A DNA stretch of 64,000 nt from Roseibium sediminicola (lineage in GTDB: Bacteria > Pseudomonadota > Alphaproteobacteria > Rhizobiales > Stappiaceae). Position numbers and translations under genes: made by a program. The DNA is taken from NCBI RefSeq assembly GCF_023156505.1, contig NZ_JALNMJ010000014.1:1-64000 (forward strand), read 5' to 3'. Positions 8,508 through 16,552 of this stretch are shown one piece after another (the first letter of the stretch is position 1; the number at the start of each line of letters is the position of its first letter). The notes under the pieces are model-generated. The model ran no database searches, had not been told where the DNA came from, and saw only the letters and a program-made list of their open reading frames with translations.

Positions 8508-8774
8508 GGCTGTAGTGACCAGTTAACGATTGGCAGCGCCGCCCAAAAATTGGGTCATTTCAAGGAGCATGGAGGACGGACATGCGGGTCATTTTCGACG
8601 ACATGCGACGCGGAAATGACCCGATTTTCGGACGGCCCCTTCCGGGGTTGGGTCAGGTTCGCCCCTGAAGGCGTTGGAAATGCTCGAAAGTGCGCTGCAC
8701 TTCCTTGCGCTTGCCGCCCGTTCAGGAACGAACCTGATCCCAACGATGCCAGTCGTTAATTTGTCACTACAGCC
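8508..8774. mobile_element. MITE-like non-autonomous element with nested inverted repeats
   Basis: About 267 bp. The terminal inverted repeats of about 28 bp begin GGCTGTAGTGAC at both ends (8508-8535 and 8747-8774), with few mismatches (left GACCAGTTAACGATTGGCA, right complement GACAAATTAACGACTGGCA). TA, or CTA, borders both ends (8505-8507 and 8774-8776), as expected of a target duplication. Inside are two further hairpin pairs: 8545-8561 with 8613-8628 (GGGTCATTTC type) and 8650-8669 with 8721-8740 (GTCAGGTTCG type). No transposase is encoded. It ends about 12 bp before the Shine-Dalgarno of the next gene. The 8323-8507 stretch to its left shows nothing. Confidence 0.75.
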
Positions 8775-8799
8775 TATCAGTTTTCGGAGGAGGCGTGGC

Positions 8800-9957
8800 A
8801 TGTCGGACGGTGTGACAGTTCTGGTCGGGACCACAAAGGGAGCGTTCCTGCTGTCTGGTGGCCAAAGCCGCGAAGGCTGGTCTGTCAGCGGCCCGCATTG
8901 CGGCGGCTGGACCATCAACCATGTCATCGGCGACGCGGACAGCGGCACGATCTGGGCCGGCGGCGGCGGCGACTGGTCCGGTGCCGGTGTCTGGCGGTCG
9001 GAAGACGGCGGCAAGACCTGGGCCCTCACCAAACTGACCAAGGGCACGATTGACGAGTGGGCCGCCAACGATCCGGAAACCGCAAAATTTCTCAACTGGA
9101 CACCCCAGGAGGTCCCCTTCGAGGATGCGTTCTCGCAGATCTGGTCGCTGGGGTTTGCCCATGGCACGCTTTATGCCGGCACCAAGCCGGCCAGATTGCT
9201 GGCGAGCAAGGATGGCGGCGCAAGCTTTGAGCATCTGGAGGGCCTTGCCAATCATCCTTCCGCCGACCGCTGGAACCCGGGCGCCGCCGGGCTGGTGCTG
9301 CACACCATCGTCTCCCATCCGGACGACCCGAAGAAACTCTGGATCGCCATTTCGGCGGCCGGCGTTTTTGCGAGCGAAGATGGCGGCGTCAGCTGGGAGC
9401 GGCGCAACCGGCTCTCCAACGCGGCCGCCTGCGAGGGCCATGCCCATCCGGCCGCCCCGCGCGACGGCGACACCGGTCATTGCGTCCACAACATGATGCG
9501 CGCGCCTGGCGACAGCGACCTCCTCTACCAGCAGAACCACCACGGCGTCTGGCGGTCCCCGGATGGCGGACGCAGCTGGGACAGCATCAACGACGGCCTG
9601 CCCTCCACCTTCGGCTTTCCGATCCGGGTGCACCCGAGAGATCCGCAAACAATCTGGACCCTGCCGCTGAACAGCGACACGGCCGGGCGGTTCCCGCCGG
9701 ACGCAGCCGCAGCTGTGTGGAAATCGGAGGATGGCGGCAAGACCTGGCAGGACAAGCGTACCGGCCTGCCCCAGGAGGCCTGTTTTTTCACCGTGCTGCG
9801 CCAGGCCATGGCGGGCGATGCCCGCGATCCGGCCGGGCTTTATTTCGGCACCAATTCCGGCTCGGTCTTCGCCAGTCTCGACGAAGGCGAGACCTGGAGC
9901 GAGATAGCCCGCCACCTTCCGACCGTTTTGTCGGTGGAGGTGATGGACCGGGGCTAG
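8800..9957 (+). CDS. Asp-box (BNR/sortilin-like) beta-propeller protein
   Basis: 385 residues from the ATG at 8800, preceded by a strong GGAGGAGG. At least six Asp-box motifs (S-x-D-x-G-x-[ST]-W) are spread along it: SEDGGKTWAL, SKDGGASFEH, SEDGGVSWER, SPDGGRSWDS, SEDGGKTWQD and SLDEGETWSE. They predict a six- or seven-bladed propeller. No signal peptide is seen (MSDGVTVLVGTTKGAFLLSGG), so it is probably cytoplasmic. Sialidase catalytic arginines are not apparent; this is more likely the widespread WD40/YVTN/BNR-like exo-alpha-sialidase-annotated family of unknown function. A MITE-like element abuts its 5' end. Confidence 0.85.
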   Translation: MSDGVTVLVGTTKGAFLLSGGQSREGWSVSGPHCGGWTINHVIGDADSGTIWAGGGGDWSGAGVWRSEDGGKTWALTKLTKGTIDEWAANDPETAKFLNWTPQEVPFEDAFSQIWSLGFAHGTLYAGTKPARLLASKDGGASFEHLEGLANHPSADRWNPGAAGLVLHTIVSHPDDPKKLWIAISAAGVFASEDGGVSWERRNRLSNAAACEGHAHPAAPRDGDTGHCVHNMMRAPGDSDLLYQQNHHGVWRSPDGGRSWDSINDGLPSTFGFPIRVHPRDPQTIWTLPLNSDTAGRFPPDAAAAVWKSEDGGKTWQDKRTGLPQEACFFTVLRQAMAGDARDPAGLYFGTNSGSVFASLDEGETWSEIARHLPTVLSVEVMDRG

Positions 9958-9985
9958 AGCCCTGTGTGCATTGACGGGCCAGTAT

Positions 9986-10021
9986 CAAATTGGATATACA
10001 GTCAATTATCCATTCAATTTG
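9986..10021. promoter_or_regulatory. Candidate operator/promoter of the MocR regulator
   Basis: CAAATTG (9986-9992) and CAATTTG (10015-10021) form an inverted repeat. Inside it lies TACAGTCAATT (9997-10007) followed by CCATT, a combination repeated upstream of the DUF983 gene at 11515-11530. The site ends 14 bp before the start codon, consistent with autoregulation. Confidence 0.5.
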
Positions 10022-10035
10022 ATAAAGACCCACTC

Positions 10036-11430
10036 ATGACCAGCTGGTATCCAGATCTCTCCGGCAGCGCCGCGCCGCGCTACATTGCCATCGCGGATGC
10101 CATCGAGGCGGATCTGAAGTCCGGACGGCTCGCGCCCGGCGACAAGCTGCCGGCGCAACGCCAGCTTGCCGAGCGCCTTGACCTCGACTTCACCACTGTT
10201 GCAAGGGGCTATGCCGAAGCCCGCCGCCGGGGCTTGCTCGCCGCGCGGGTCGGCAGCGGCAGCTTCGTCACGTCGCCGGAAAGCACAGCAGACACAAGCG
10301 CCGGCGAAGCGCATGGCAGACGGACGGCAGACGCCGATTTTTCCATGAACCTGCCGCCGGAACCGGACACGGCCGCGCTGCGCGCGCGCATGCAGGACAG
10401 CTACAGGGCCCTGGCGGCGGACCTGGTGCCGTTGCTGCGCTACCAGAGCTTTTCCGCAACGGACCCGGACCGGCGGATGGCGCAGGTCTGGCTCGGCAAG
10501 GTCGGCCTGTCCGCGCAGCCCGACAGCATTCATTTCGCTCCCGGCGCCCAGGCCGCGCTCGGCGCAGTTCTAACCGCGATCACCGACCCGGGAGACCGGA
10601 TTGCCTGCGAGGCCGTCACCTATCCCGGGATCCGGTCCCTTTGCGGACAATTGAGACTGGAGCTGACCGGACTGCCGATGGACAGGGATGGCCCGGCCCC
10701 CGACGCGTTCGAGACAACCTGCCGGGAGGGCGGCCTCAAGGCGCTCTATCTCAATCCGACGATCAACAATCCGACCACGCGCACCCTGCCCTTTCAGAGG
10801 CGCCTGGACCTGATCGCAATCGCGCGCTGCCATGGCGTTCCCATCCTGGAAGACGACGCCTATGGCCAGCTTTGCCGGGACAAAGTGCAGCCGATGGCCG
10901 CCATCGCGCCCGAGTTGACCTGGTATGTCGGGTCCCTGTCGAAAAGCCTCGGGGCGGGTCTGCGGCTCGCCCATGTGGTTCCGCCGGATCAGAACGCCGC
11001 CTGGCGGTTTACGCGGGCGCTGCGCACCGCCAGTATCATGGTCTCGCCTCTGACCGTGGCGCTTGCCACGCGCTGGATCGGAGACGGTACGGCCGAGGCA
11101 CTGCTCACGCATGTCCGGCAGGAAAGCTCTGCCCGGCAGGCGCTTGCCAATCGCCACCTTGCAGATCACAAATTTGCCGCCGATCCGAACGGGTTTCATC
11201 TCTGGCTGGAGCTCGGCAATGGCTGGACGCCGTCCGCCTTTACCAGCCAGATCCGCCCACAACCGGTCGGCCTGGTCGAAGGCGACGCCTTTGCCGTCAG
11301 CGGTCCGGTTCCGAACGCCGTCCGGCTGTGCCTCGGCGGCCCCCACACACGCACACAGATCGACACCGCGCTCAGCGTCCTCGCCGGCACGCTTGTCACC
11401 CCGCCTCAATCCGCGGCCACCTATTTCTGA
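10036..11430 (+). CDS. MocR-family (GntR HTH + aminotransferase fold) transcriptional regulator
   Basis: 464 residues from the ATG at 10036. The N-terminal GntR winged helix (about 12-80; LAPGDKLPAQRQLAERLDLDFTTVARGYAEARRRG) joins a class-I aminotransferase-like domain (about 110-450) with the PLP lysine K303 in GSLSKSLGAGLRL, N245/N246 in LNPTINNPT, and D274 and Y276 in EDDAYGQL. MocR proteins bind PLP as an effector and often control vitamin B6 or amino-acid genes; a few are aminotransferases. The DUF983 gene follows, with a shared motif in its promoter. Target genes unknown. Confidence 0.92.
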   Translation: MTSWYPDLSGSAAPRYIAIADAIEADLKSGRLAPGDKLPAQRQLAERLDLDFTTVARGYAEARRRGLLAARVGSGSFVTSPESTADTSAGEAHGRRTADADFSMNLPPEPDTAALRARMQDSYRALAADLVPLLRYQSFSATDPDRRMAQVWLGKVGLSAQPDSIHFAPGAQAALGAVLTAITDPGDRIACEAVTYPGIRSLCGQLRLELTGLPMDRDGPAPDAFETTCREGGLKALYLNPTINNPTTRTLPFQRRLDLIAIARCHGVPILEDDAYGQLCRDKVQPMAAIAPELTWYVGSLSKSLGAGLRLAHVVPPDQNAAWRFTRALRTASIMVSPLTVALATRWIGDGTAEALLTHVRQESSARQALANRHLADHKFAADPNGFHLWLELGNGWTPSAFTSQIRPQPVGLVEGDAFAVSGPVPNAVRLCLGGPHTRTQIDTALSVLAGTLVTPPQSAATYF

Positions 11431-11516
11431 GGTTCCCCGACCGGCCATGGCAATCTGCCGCAGGCAATCTCCTTGCGCATTCAACAAAGCGCGTTATCTT
11501 TGAATGCAGACAATTA

Positions 11517-11537
11517 CAGTCAATTCCATTTTGACTG
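11517..11537. promoter_or_regulatory. Perfect inverted repeat upstream of DUF983 gene
   Basis: CAGTCAA, 7 bp, TTGACTG: perfect 7-bp arms, 55 bp before the start codon. The left half lies in TACAGTCAATT, which also occurs in the MocR promoter at 9997-10007. Confidence 0.55.
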
Positions 11538-11591
11538 GAAACACGGCCAGCCCGGCGCTCCCGGCCGGTCACCCTGCAGAAAGAACGCGTC

Positions 11592-12002
11592 ATGTGCACA
11601 TCCAAGAGCTGGCCCGAGCTGCCGCCGATCCAGACCGGTATCAAGGGCCGCTGCCCCCGCTGCGGCGAAGGCAGCATTTTCGACGGATTTCTGAAGCTGA
11701 AACAGGGCTGCTCCCATTGCGGCCTCGACTACAGCTTCGCCGACCCGGCTGACGGGCCGGCCTTTTTTGTGATCTGCTTCGGCTGCGTGCCCGCGGTTGC
11801 CTTCGCCATCTGGCTGGAGATTGCCTTCACGGCCCCCTATTGGGTGCATCTGGTGACGACCCTGCCATTGATCCTCCTGACCTGCATTCCGATCCTGCGG
11901 CCGCTGAAAGGCTGGCTGGTGGCCAGCCAGTATTTCTACAAGGCCGAGGAAGGCCGGCTGGTCACGCCGAACGCCCCCAAGAGCTCAGAAAGCCAGCCCT
12001 GA
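11592..12002 (+). CDS. DUF983 family inner-membrane protein
   Basis: 136 residues. An N-terminal zinc-ribbon-like unit with four cysteines (C21 and C24 in GRCPRCGEGS, C40 and C43 in GCSHCGLDY) is followed by two hydrophobic spans (about 55-76 and 82-102). This arrangement defines DUF983, a family common in alphaproteobacteria, sometimes near cytochrome oxidase genes, with no assigned function. The Shine-Dalgarno is weak (AGAAAG). A terminator follows at 12047-12090, so the gene ends its transcription unit. It may be controlled by the upstream MocR protein (inference from a shared motif). Confidence 0.88.
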   Translation: MCTSKSWPELPPIQTGIKGRCPRCGEGSIFDGFLKLKQGCSHCGLDYSFADPADGPAFFVICFGCVPAVAFAIWLEIAFTAPYWVHLVTTLPLILLTCIPILRPLKGWLVASQYFYKAEEGRLVTPNAPKSSESQP

Positions 12003-12046
12003 TCTCCGGGAGCCCCAAACCGGAATTCTTGACTGGCTTGACCTGG

Positions 12047-12090
12047 AAAGGCGGCGACACCGGACGGGCGGTTCGCCGCCTTTTTGGTTT
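12047..12090 (+). terminator. Rho-independent terminator after DUF983 gene
   Basis: AAAGGCGGCG (12047-12056) pairs with CGCCGCCTTT (12074-12083), followed by a T-rich tail. Confidence 0.8.
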
Positions 12091-12097
12091 TGAGCTT

Positions 12098-12781
12098 TTA
12101 GCGAATGGTTAAGTCATACCCGTTGGGATCAACGAGCCACTTCCCCCGCTCCCAAATCGTTTTCCACGACTTCCCCTTTCGGGTTTCATCAATTTCAATC
12201 GCAATGAGATCTTGCCGATGGCGCCGTATCTTTGAGGTGTGCCGAACGCAGGCATAGCTTGCCACGTCGCTGCAATAGGTGGACTGCACTGCCTCAAGGT
12301 CTTCGTTCCATTCCAGGTTCGGATGATTATCCCCGATGGTAACTAACCATCCTTTTCGCGCTTCAACAGGGAGCGCCAAAAAGAGAGGTTTCCACCCAGC
12401 CTCGCGAGATTTCTCGCCCCGCTTACAACACGTGATTACCACCGCTTTTGACGCGAAACTGCCACTCTTCATTCGCTTGAGAACAATCAGGTATTCGGAA
12501 CGACGAATTTCGCGTGAAAACGCCGAGATGCCGTATTTTTCCCAGTCTTTGTTGGCTTGCAGGTATTCTCGCAGAGCATCTGGCAACATATTAAAGTCTG
12601 CGCGCGCCAGTTCCGGATTGTCTCGGAATTTTGAGCGAAAATTGGGACGGCTCAGTTCCGGAAGATCTGCACTCGACGCTTCCTGGGCAAAGGGTCGCTG
12701 AACAGGTAGTCCAGACAAAAGCACCGCCACGCCAATAGCACAAATTGCTGAAACTATTCGGGAAAACAAAAACACCTCCAT
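12098..12781 (-). CDS. Hypothetical exported protein, atypical composition
   Basis: 227 residues from the ATG at 12781; the frame continues upstream only because it reads through a palindromic repeat. A signal peptide is visible (RIVSAICAIGVAVLLSGLPVQRPFAQEAS, cleavage near FAQ/EAS about residue 30). The mature part is charged, with three cysteines (ITCCKRGEKS, STYCSD and ASYACVRH). The DNA is visibly less GC-rich (near 48% in a sampled line) than its neighbours. I do not recognise the family. The Shine-Dalgarno is poor for the ATG. Composition and flanking repeats suggest recent acquisition. Confidence 0.65.
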   Translation of the reverse strand: MEVFLFSRIVSAICAIGVAVLLSGLPVQRPFAQEASSADLPELSRPNFRSKFRDNPELARADFNMLPDALREYLQANKDWEKYGISAFSREIRRSEYLIVLKRMKSGSFASKAVVITCCKRGEKSREAGWKPLFLALPVEARKGWLVTIGDNHPNLEWNEDLEAVQSTYCSDVASYACVRHTSKIRRHRQDLIAIEIDETRKGKSWKTIWERGKWLVDPNGYDLTIR

Positions 12782-12789
12782 CCCCTCAA

Positions 12790-13018
12790 CGTCATCCTGA
12801 GGAGGGCCGCTAGGCCCGCCTCGAAGGATCCGCCACGAACTCCCGGGCAAGTGGCCCATCCTTCGAGACGCCACTGACGCGGCTCCTCACGATGACGCTG
12901 AATTTGCAGCTGTCTCAGATAAGGATCGGCCGCGAACTCCCGGGCAAGCGGCCTATCCTTCGAGACGCCGCTAACGCGGCTCCTCAGGATGACGATGAGT
13001 TTGTAGCGGTCTCTGAGA
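12790..13018. repeat. Palindromic repeat with tandem partial copy
   Basis: 12790-12897 is a 108-bp imperfect palindrome beginning CGTCATCCTGAGGAG and ending CTCCTCACGATGACG, a known type of intergenic repeat in Hyphomicrobiales. Its right two-thirds plus a 25-bp tail (12834-12918) is repeated in direct orientation at 12933-13018, an offset of 99 bp. Both copies contain CGAACTCCCGGGCAAG and ATCCTTCGAGACGCC. Confidence 0.85.
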
Positions 13019-13039
13019 CGTCACCAACCGGAAATGGCC

Positions 13040-15136
13040 TCAAACCACCCTCACCCACACCGCGCTGTCGTGATACGCCGCGCCGCCGTATGGCGCGACC
13101 GGATCGGCGCCCGTCAGCGTGTTGATGCCCTTGCCGTCTTCGAAGGCATCGTTCGGCCAGATGCCTTCGGAGATGACGGTTCCCGTCGCGACGGTGTCGA
13201 CCAGCCGGGCGTGCAGAGTGACGGTGCCGCGCCGGTTGCCCATCTTCACCCTGGCGCCGTCTTCAATGCCGAAGCGGGCAGCTTCCTCCGGCCGCAGCCA
13301 GACCTCAGGGCGGCCTTCCTTCTTCTTCGAACTGTCGGTCTCGTTGAAGGAGGAATTCAGGAACGAGCGCGCCGGCGCCGTCACCAGGCGGAACGGATGC
13401 TCTTCGTCGGCTGTCTCGATGCTGTCCCACTGGTCCGGCAGTTCCGGCATCGTCTGCCAGGGACCGAACGGATCGCCGTCCGGCTTGTTGGGCGCGGCCG
13501 AGCGGCCCCAGTCCGGGCGAAAATGGAACTTGCCGTCTTCGTGGCCAAAGCCGTTCAGGTAATGCGCCGTTTCAAAATCCGGCTGCAGGTCGATCCACTT
13601 GTTCGCTTCCAGCTCGGCCAGGGTGCCGTAGCCGGAATTTCGCAGCATCCAGTCGATATGGTCGCGCGCGCTCATGTCGAAGCCGGGATGAGGTTTTGAG
13701 TCAACGCGCCGCGCGATCTCATTGAGAACAAAAATGTTTTCCCGTGGTCCTTCCGGCGGTTCAACGGCCTTCGGGCCAAGCATCAGGTATTGGTGGCCAC
13801 CGCCCTTGTAGATGTCGTCATGCTCCAGGAACTGGGTCGCGGGCAGCACGATATCGGCCATTAGCGCCGTCTCGGTCAGGAACTGCTCATGCACGACCGT
13901 GAACAGATCCTCGCGGGCAAAGCCCTGCTTGACCAGCTCCTGCTCAGGCGCGACGGAGACCGGGTTGGTGTTCTGGATCAGCATGGCCTTGACCGGGGGG
14001 CCACCGAGCAGCGCGGCCTCGTCGCCGGTCAGGATGCGGCCGACGAGGCTCTGGTCGAGCGCGCGCACGGACGGGTCTTTCAGCGAGCCCGCCTCGATCA
14101 TTTCCTTGTTGAGCTCGTAGATAGCGCCGTTGTTGTGGAAGGCGCCACCGCCCTCTTCCTTCCAGCAGCCGGTGACAGCCGCGATCGAGCTGGCCGCATG
14201 CATGCCGACAGCGCCGTTGCGCGAGCGGGTAAAACCATAGCCAAGCCGGAAATAGGTCTTTTTGACCTCGCCGATCAGCCGCGCGACCTCTTCGATCTTT
14301 GCCGCCTCAAGGCCGGTAATGGCCGCTGCCCACTCAGGCGTTTTGTCCTTCAGATGCGCTTCCAGTTCGGCCGGGCAATCGGTGTATGTCTCCAGATAGT
14401 CCCGATCGGCCAGCCCGTCGCGGAAGAGCACATGCATGATCGCGCAGGCAAGCGCTGCATCCGTGCCAGGCTTCAGCACCAGGCCGATATCGGCCTGTTT
14501 CATCGTTTCGGTCTCATAGACATCGACGACAATGATGCGCGCGCCGCGCTTCTTGCGGGCCGAGATCGCGTGGGTCATGACATTGACCTGGGTCGCGACA
14601 GGATTGGTGCCCCAGATGACGATCTGGTCCGACAGGGCCATCTCGCGCGGGTCCGGCCCAGCGAGCCGGCCGGTGCCGGCGACATAACCCGTCCAGGCCA
14701 TGTTGGTGCAGAAACTGTCGAACTGGCGCGAATAGCCCTTGGCGTGGCGCAGCCGGTGGATGCTGTCGCGCTGCACCAGGCCCATTGTGCCGGCATAGTG
14801 ATAGGGCCAGACGCTTTCCGCTCCGAACTCGGCTTCCGCGGCCAGGAATTTTTCGGCAATCAGGTCCAGTGCCGTGTCCCAGGAGATTTCCTCAAAATGC
14901 CCCTCGCCCTTGGCGCCGATCCGGCGCAACGGGTTCATCAGACGCTCGGGGTGATAGAGCCGTTCGGGATAGCGCGCGACCTTCGCGCAAATTACACCGG
15001 CCGTATAGGCATTGTCGCGCGCGCCATTCAGCCGGCGGACATCGCCATGCGGATAGAAATGCACCTCCAGCGCACAGGTCGACGGGCAATCGTGCGGACA
15101 GGCGGAAAAGGTGCTCTTGGGCGGCTGCTGGTTCAT
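13040..15136 (-). CDS. Molybdopterin-dependent oxidoreductase (DMSO-reductase superfamily)
   Basis: 698 residues from the ATG at 15136. It catalyses a two-electron oxidoreduction with a bis-MGD molybdenum centre; the substrate is not deducible. The N-terminal [4Fe-4S] site is complete: C13, C17 and C21 in ACPHDCPSTC, and C50 in GVICAKV. The molybdopterin domains follow (IVIWGTNPVATQVN, VKAMLIQNTNPVSVAPEQ and DIVLPATQFLEHDD), and the C-terminal MGD-binding domain contains RLVTAPARSFLNSS. No Tat or Sec signal is seen, so it should be cytoplasmic. No electron-transfer subunit or chaperone gene is adjacent. Formate dehydrogenase-, nitrate- or sulfoxide-reductase-like roles are all possible. Confidence 0.88.
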   Translation of the reverse strand: MNQQPPKSTFSACPHDCPSTCALEVHFYPHGDVRRLNGARDNAYTAGVICAKVARYPERLYHPERLMNPLRRIGAKGEGHFEEISWDTALDLIAEKFLAAEAEFGAESVWPYHYAGTMGLVQRDSIHRLRHAKGYSRQFDSFCTNMAWTGYVAGTGRLAGPDPREMALSDQIVIWGTNPVATQVNVMTHAISARKKRGARIIVVDVYETETMKQADIGLVLKPGTDAALACAIMHVLFRDGLADRDYLETYTDCPAELEAHLKDKTPEWAAAITGLEAAKIEEVARLIGEVKKTYFRLGYGFTRSRNGAVGMHAASSIAAVTGCWKEEGGGAFHNNGAIYELNKEMIEAGSLKDPSVRALDQSLVGRILTGDEAALLGGPPVKAMLIQNTNPVSVAPEQELVKQGFAREDLFTVVHEQFLTETALMADIVLPATQFLEHDDIYKGGGHQYLMLGPKAVEPPEGPRENIFVLNEIARRVDSKPHPGFDMSARDHIDWMLRNSGYGTLAELEANKWIDLQPDFETAHYLNGFGHEDGKFHFRPDWGRSAAPNKPDGDPFGPWQTMPELPDQWDSIETADEEHPFRLVTAPARSFLNSSFNETDSSKKKEGRPEVWLRPEEAARFGIEDGARVKMGNRRGTVTLHARLVDTVATGTVISEGIWPNDAFEDGKGINTLTGADPVAPYGGAAYHDSAVWVRVV

Positions 15137-15251
15137 GCGGGGCCTATCATCCTGTAGACGAGAGAACAGTGTACGGCCCAGCCTTATGAAAAACAAAAAG
15201 AGGCGCCGTCAAGCGCCTCCCTGTCACCGCGACAATCGGGTTGATAGTCAT

Positions 15252-16379
15252 TCAGCTGCCGCTGCAAGGGCCGCCACCAGTCCGTCCACCTCCCGGAGGC
15301 TGGCCTCCCGGCGGGGGACCGCGACGCTGGCCGCGTCCCGCGCCCGGTGGCGGCGGTCGGCCTCCCGGCAGAAAGCGCGGCGGGTGTCCACCCTGGGCCT
15401 GAACAAGCGTTACCGCGACATCGCTATTGTCCGTCAGCGTGGCAAAATCGACGGTTGCCTCGGAGCCTGTCTCATCCAGGTCGCCGCGCATGCCGGGTCC
15501 CTTCAGGCGCATGAAGCTTTTGTCCGGGCTGCCCATCCAGCAGCGTGGGATGAAGGGGAACGTGTCGGTGAGCACATAGTGATAGGTGCCGTCCGGGTAT
15601 TCGGGCGTCGCGGCAAAGCGGCCGTTGCACTGATCGAGGTCCCCCGCGCCGGCGACAAAGGCCCAGTCCTGAGTGAATTTGCCGTTGTAGCGGCCGCCTG
15701 GCCCACCGGGGCGCGTGCCCTGTTTTACCCGGTAGCTGCTTTTGAGCTTGCGCATCGCGGATTTGCCGGTCGGATCGGAATAGCCATAGGGGCCGTAGAT
15801 CGGAAATCCGTCCGCTGCAAAGCCGATCAGAGCGGGCACCGCATTGCCGCCTTCAGCGGCCAGCACACCGGTCGGGATGCCGTGATAGTGGTAGGTCCCG
15901 TTCGGCTGGACATGGGCGTTGTACCGGTCGAGCCCGAGTTTGCAGGCCCCTCCCAGTGCCTCGTAGTTCCAGCCGGAGCGCCGGTTGTTCTGCCAGAATT
16001 CGGCCGTACCCGGATCCATGACCACGCCATTGATCGCAATGCCGAAGACCGACCCCTGGGCATCGGTCGCCCTGCCGTTTTTACGCGGCTTGACCGGGAC
16101 CTTCAGATTGTAGTTCTTCCTGGAAATGCTGTGCGGATTGTTGCGGTTGGGAAATTTTCCCGGAGGCTTGATCGGGTAGCCATCGGCATGGATCCGGCGG
16201 TAGCTGCCTTCAACCGAAATATCCGCGGAAGCTTCCGCGGATGGCAGCAACAGATCCCAGATCTCCTCGCCGATATGTGTGTGCTCAAGCGGCTCTTCAC
16301 CGCCAAGTGGCAGCGTGCTGTCGTGAGCCGCCGCCGGAAACGCGATCAGCGCGCCGGCCAGCGCGAGACATAAACGCAT
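15252..16379 (-). CDS. Exported YHYH-domain protein with Pro/Gly-rich tail
   Basis: 375 residues. A signal peptide (residues 1-18, LCLALAGALIAFPAAA) precedes the YHYH domain: Y163-H164-Y165-H166 in GTYHYHGIP and a second GTYHYVLTD near 271. Several other histidines and conserved glycines are present (RSGWNYEALGG and FPIYGPYGYSD). YHYH proteins are periplasmic or surface proteins of unknown function, some linked to metal binding. The last 45 or so residues are low-complexity (PGGRPPPPGAGRGQ and PPGGQPPGGGRTGGG) and end with a lone cysteine (PCSGS). Upstream-most gene of no obvious operon. Confidence 0.85.
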   Translation of the reverse strand: MRLCLALAGALIAFPAAAHDSTLPLGGEEPLEHTHIGEEIWDLLLPSAEASADISVEGSYRRIHADGYPIKPPGKFPNRNNPHSISRKNYNLKVPVKPRKNGRATDAQGSVFGIAINGVVMDPGTAEFWQNNRRSGWNYEALGGACKLGLDRYNAHVQPNGTYHYHGIPTGVLAAEGGNAVPALIGFAADGFPIYGPYGYSDPTGKSAMRKLKSSYRVKQGTRPGGPGGRYNGKFTQDWAFVAGAGDLDQCNGRFAATPEYPDGTYHYVLTDTFPFIPRCWMGSPDKSFMRLKGPGMRGDLDETGSEATVDFATLTDNSDVAVTLVQAQGGHPPRFLPGGRPPPPGAGRGQRRGPPPGGQPPGGGRTGGGPCSGS

Positions 16380-16500
16380 TCATTCCTCCAAATCCTCTCG
16401 CCCAACAGTGTCAGTATGAAGGGATTTGCGCTGGAACGCTGTCACGCAATTTCATGAAGTTGTATCGGACTGTGTCAGGAAGGTTTCCCGGAAACAATAA

Positions 16501-16530
16501 GAAAAGCCGGCCCCGAGGGACCGGCTTTTC
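16501..16530 (-). terminator. Rho-independent terminator of ndk
   Basis: AAAAGCCGG (16502-16510) and CCGGCTTTT (16521-16529) form a 9-bp stem, 23 bp past the ndk stop; the T-tract is on the minus strand. Confidence 0.8.
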
Positions 16531-16552
16531 CAAGGTCGGATCATACGGCGGA

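Noticed and set aside
8589..9167. 192-residue minus-strand frame over the MITE and start of the Asp-box gene
   Set aside because: Crosses the element's hairpins and the opposite strand of a real gene; no family signature.
12782..12874. N-terminal extension of the exported hypothetical protein
   Set aside because: Encoded by the palindromic repeat; the signal peptide begins at the ATG at 12781.
12834..13018. Possible CRISPR array
   Set aside because: Only two copies of about 85 bp, palindromic, with no short unique spacers or cas genes; it is an intergenic palindromic repeat.
13889..15157. 422-residue plus-strand frame
   Set aside because: Antisense of the molybdopterin oxidoreductase; no family signature.
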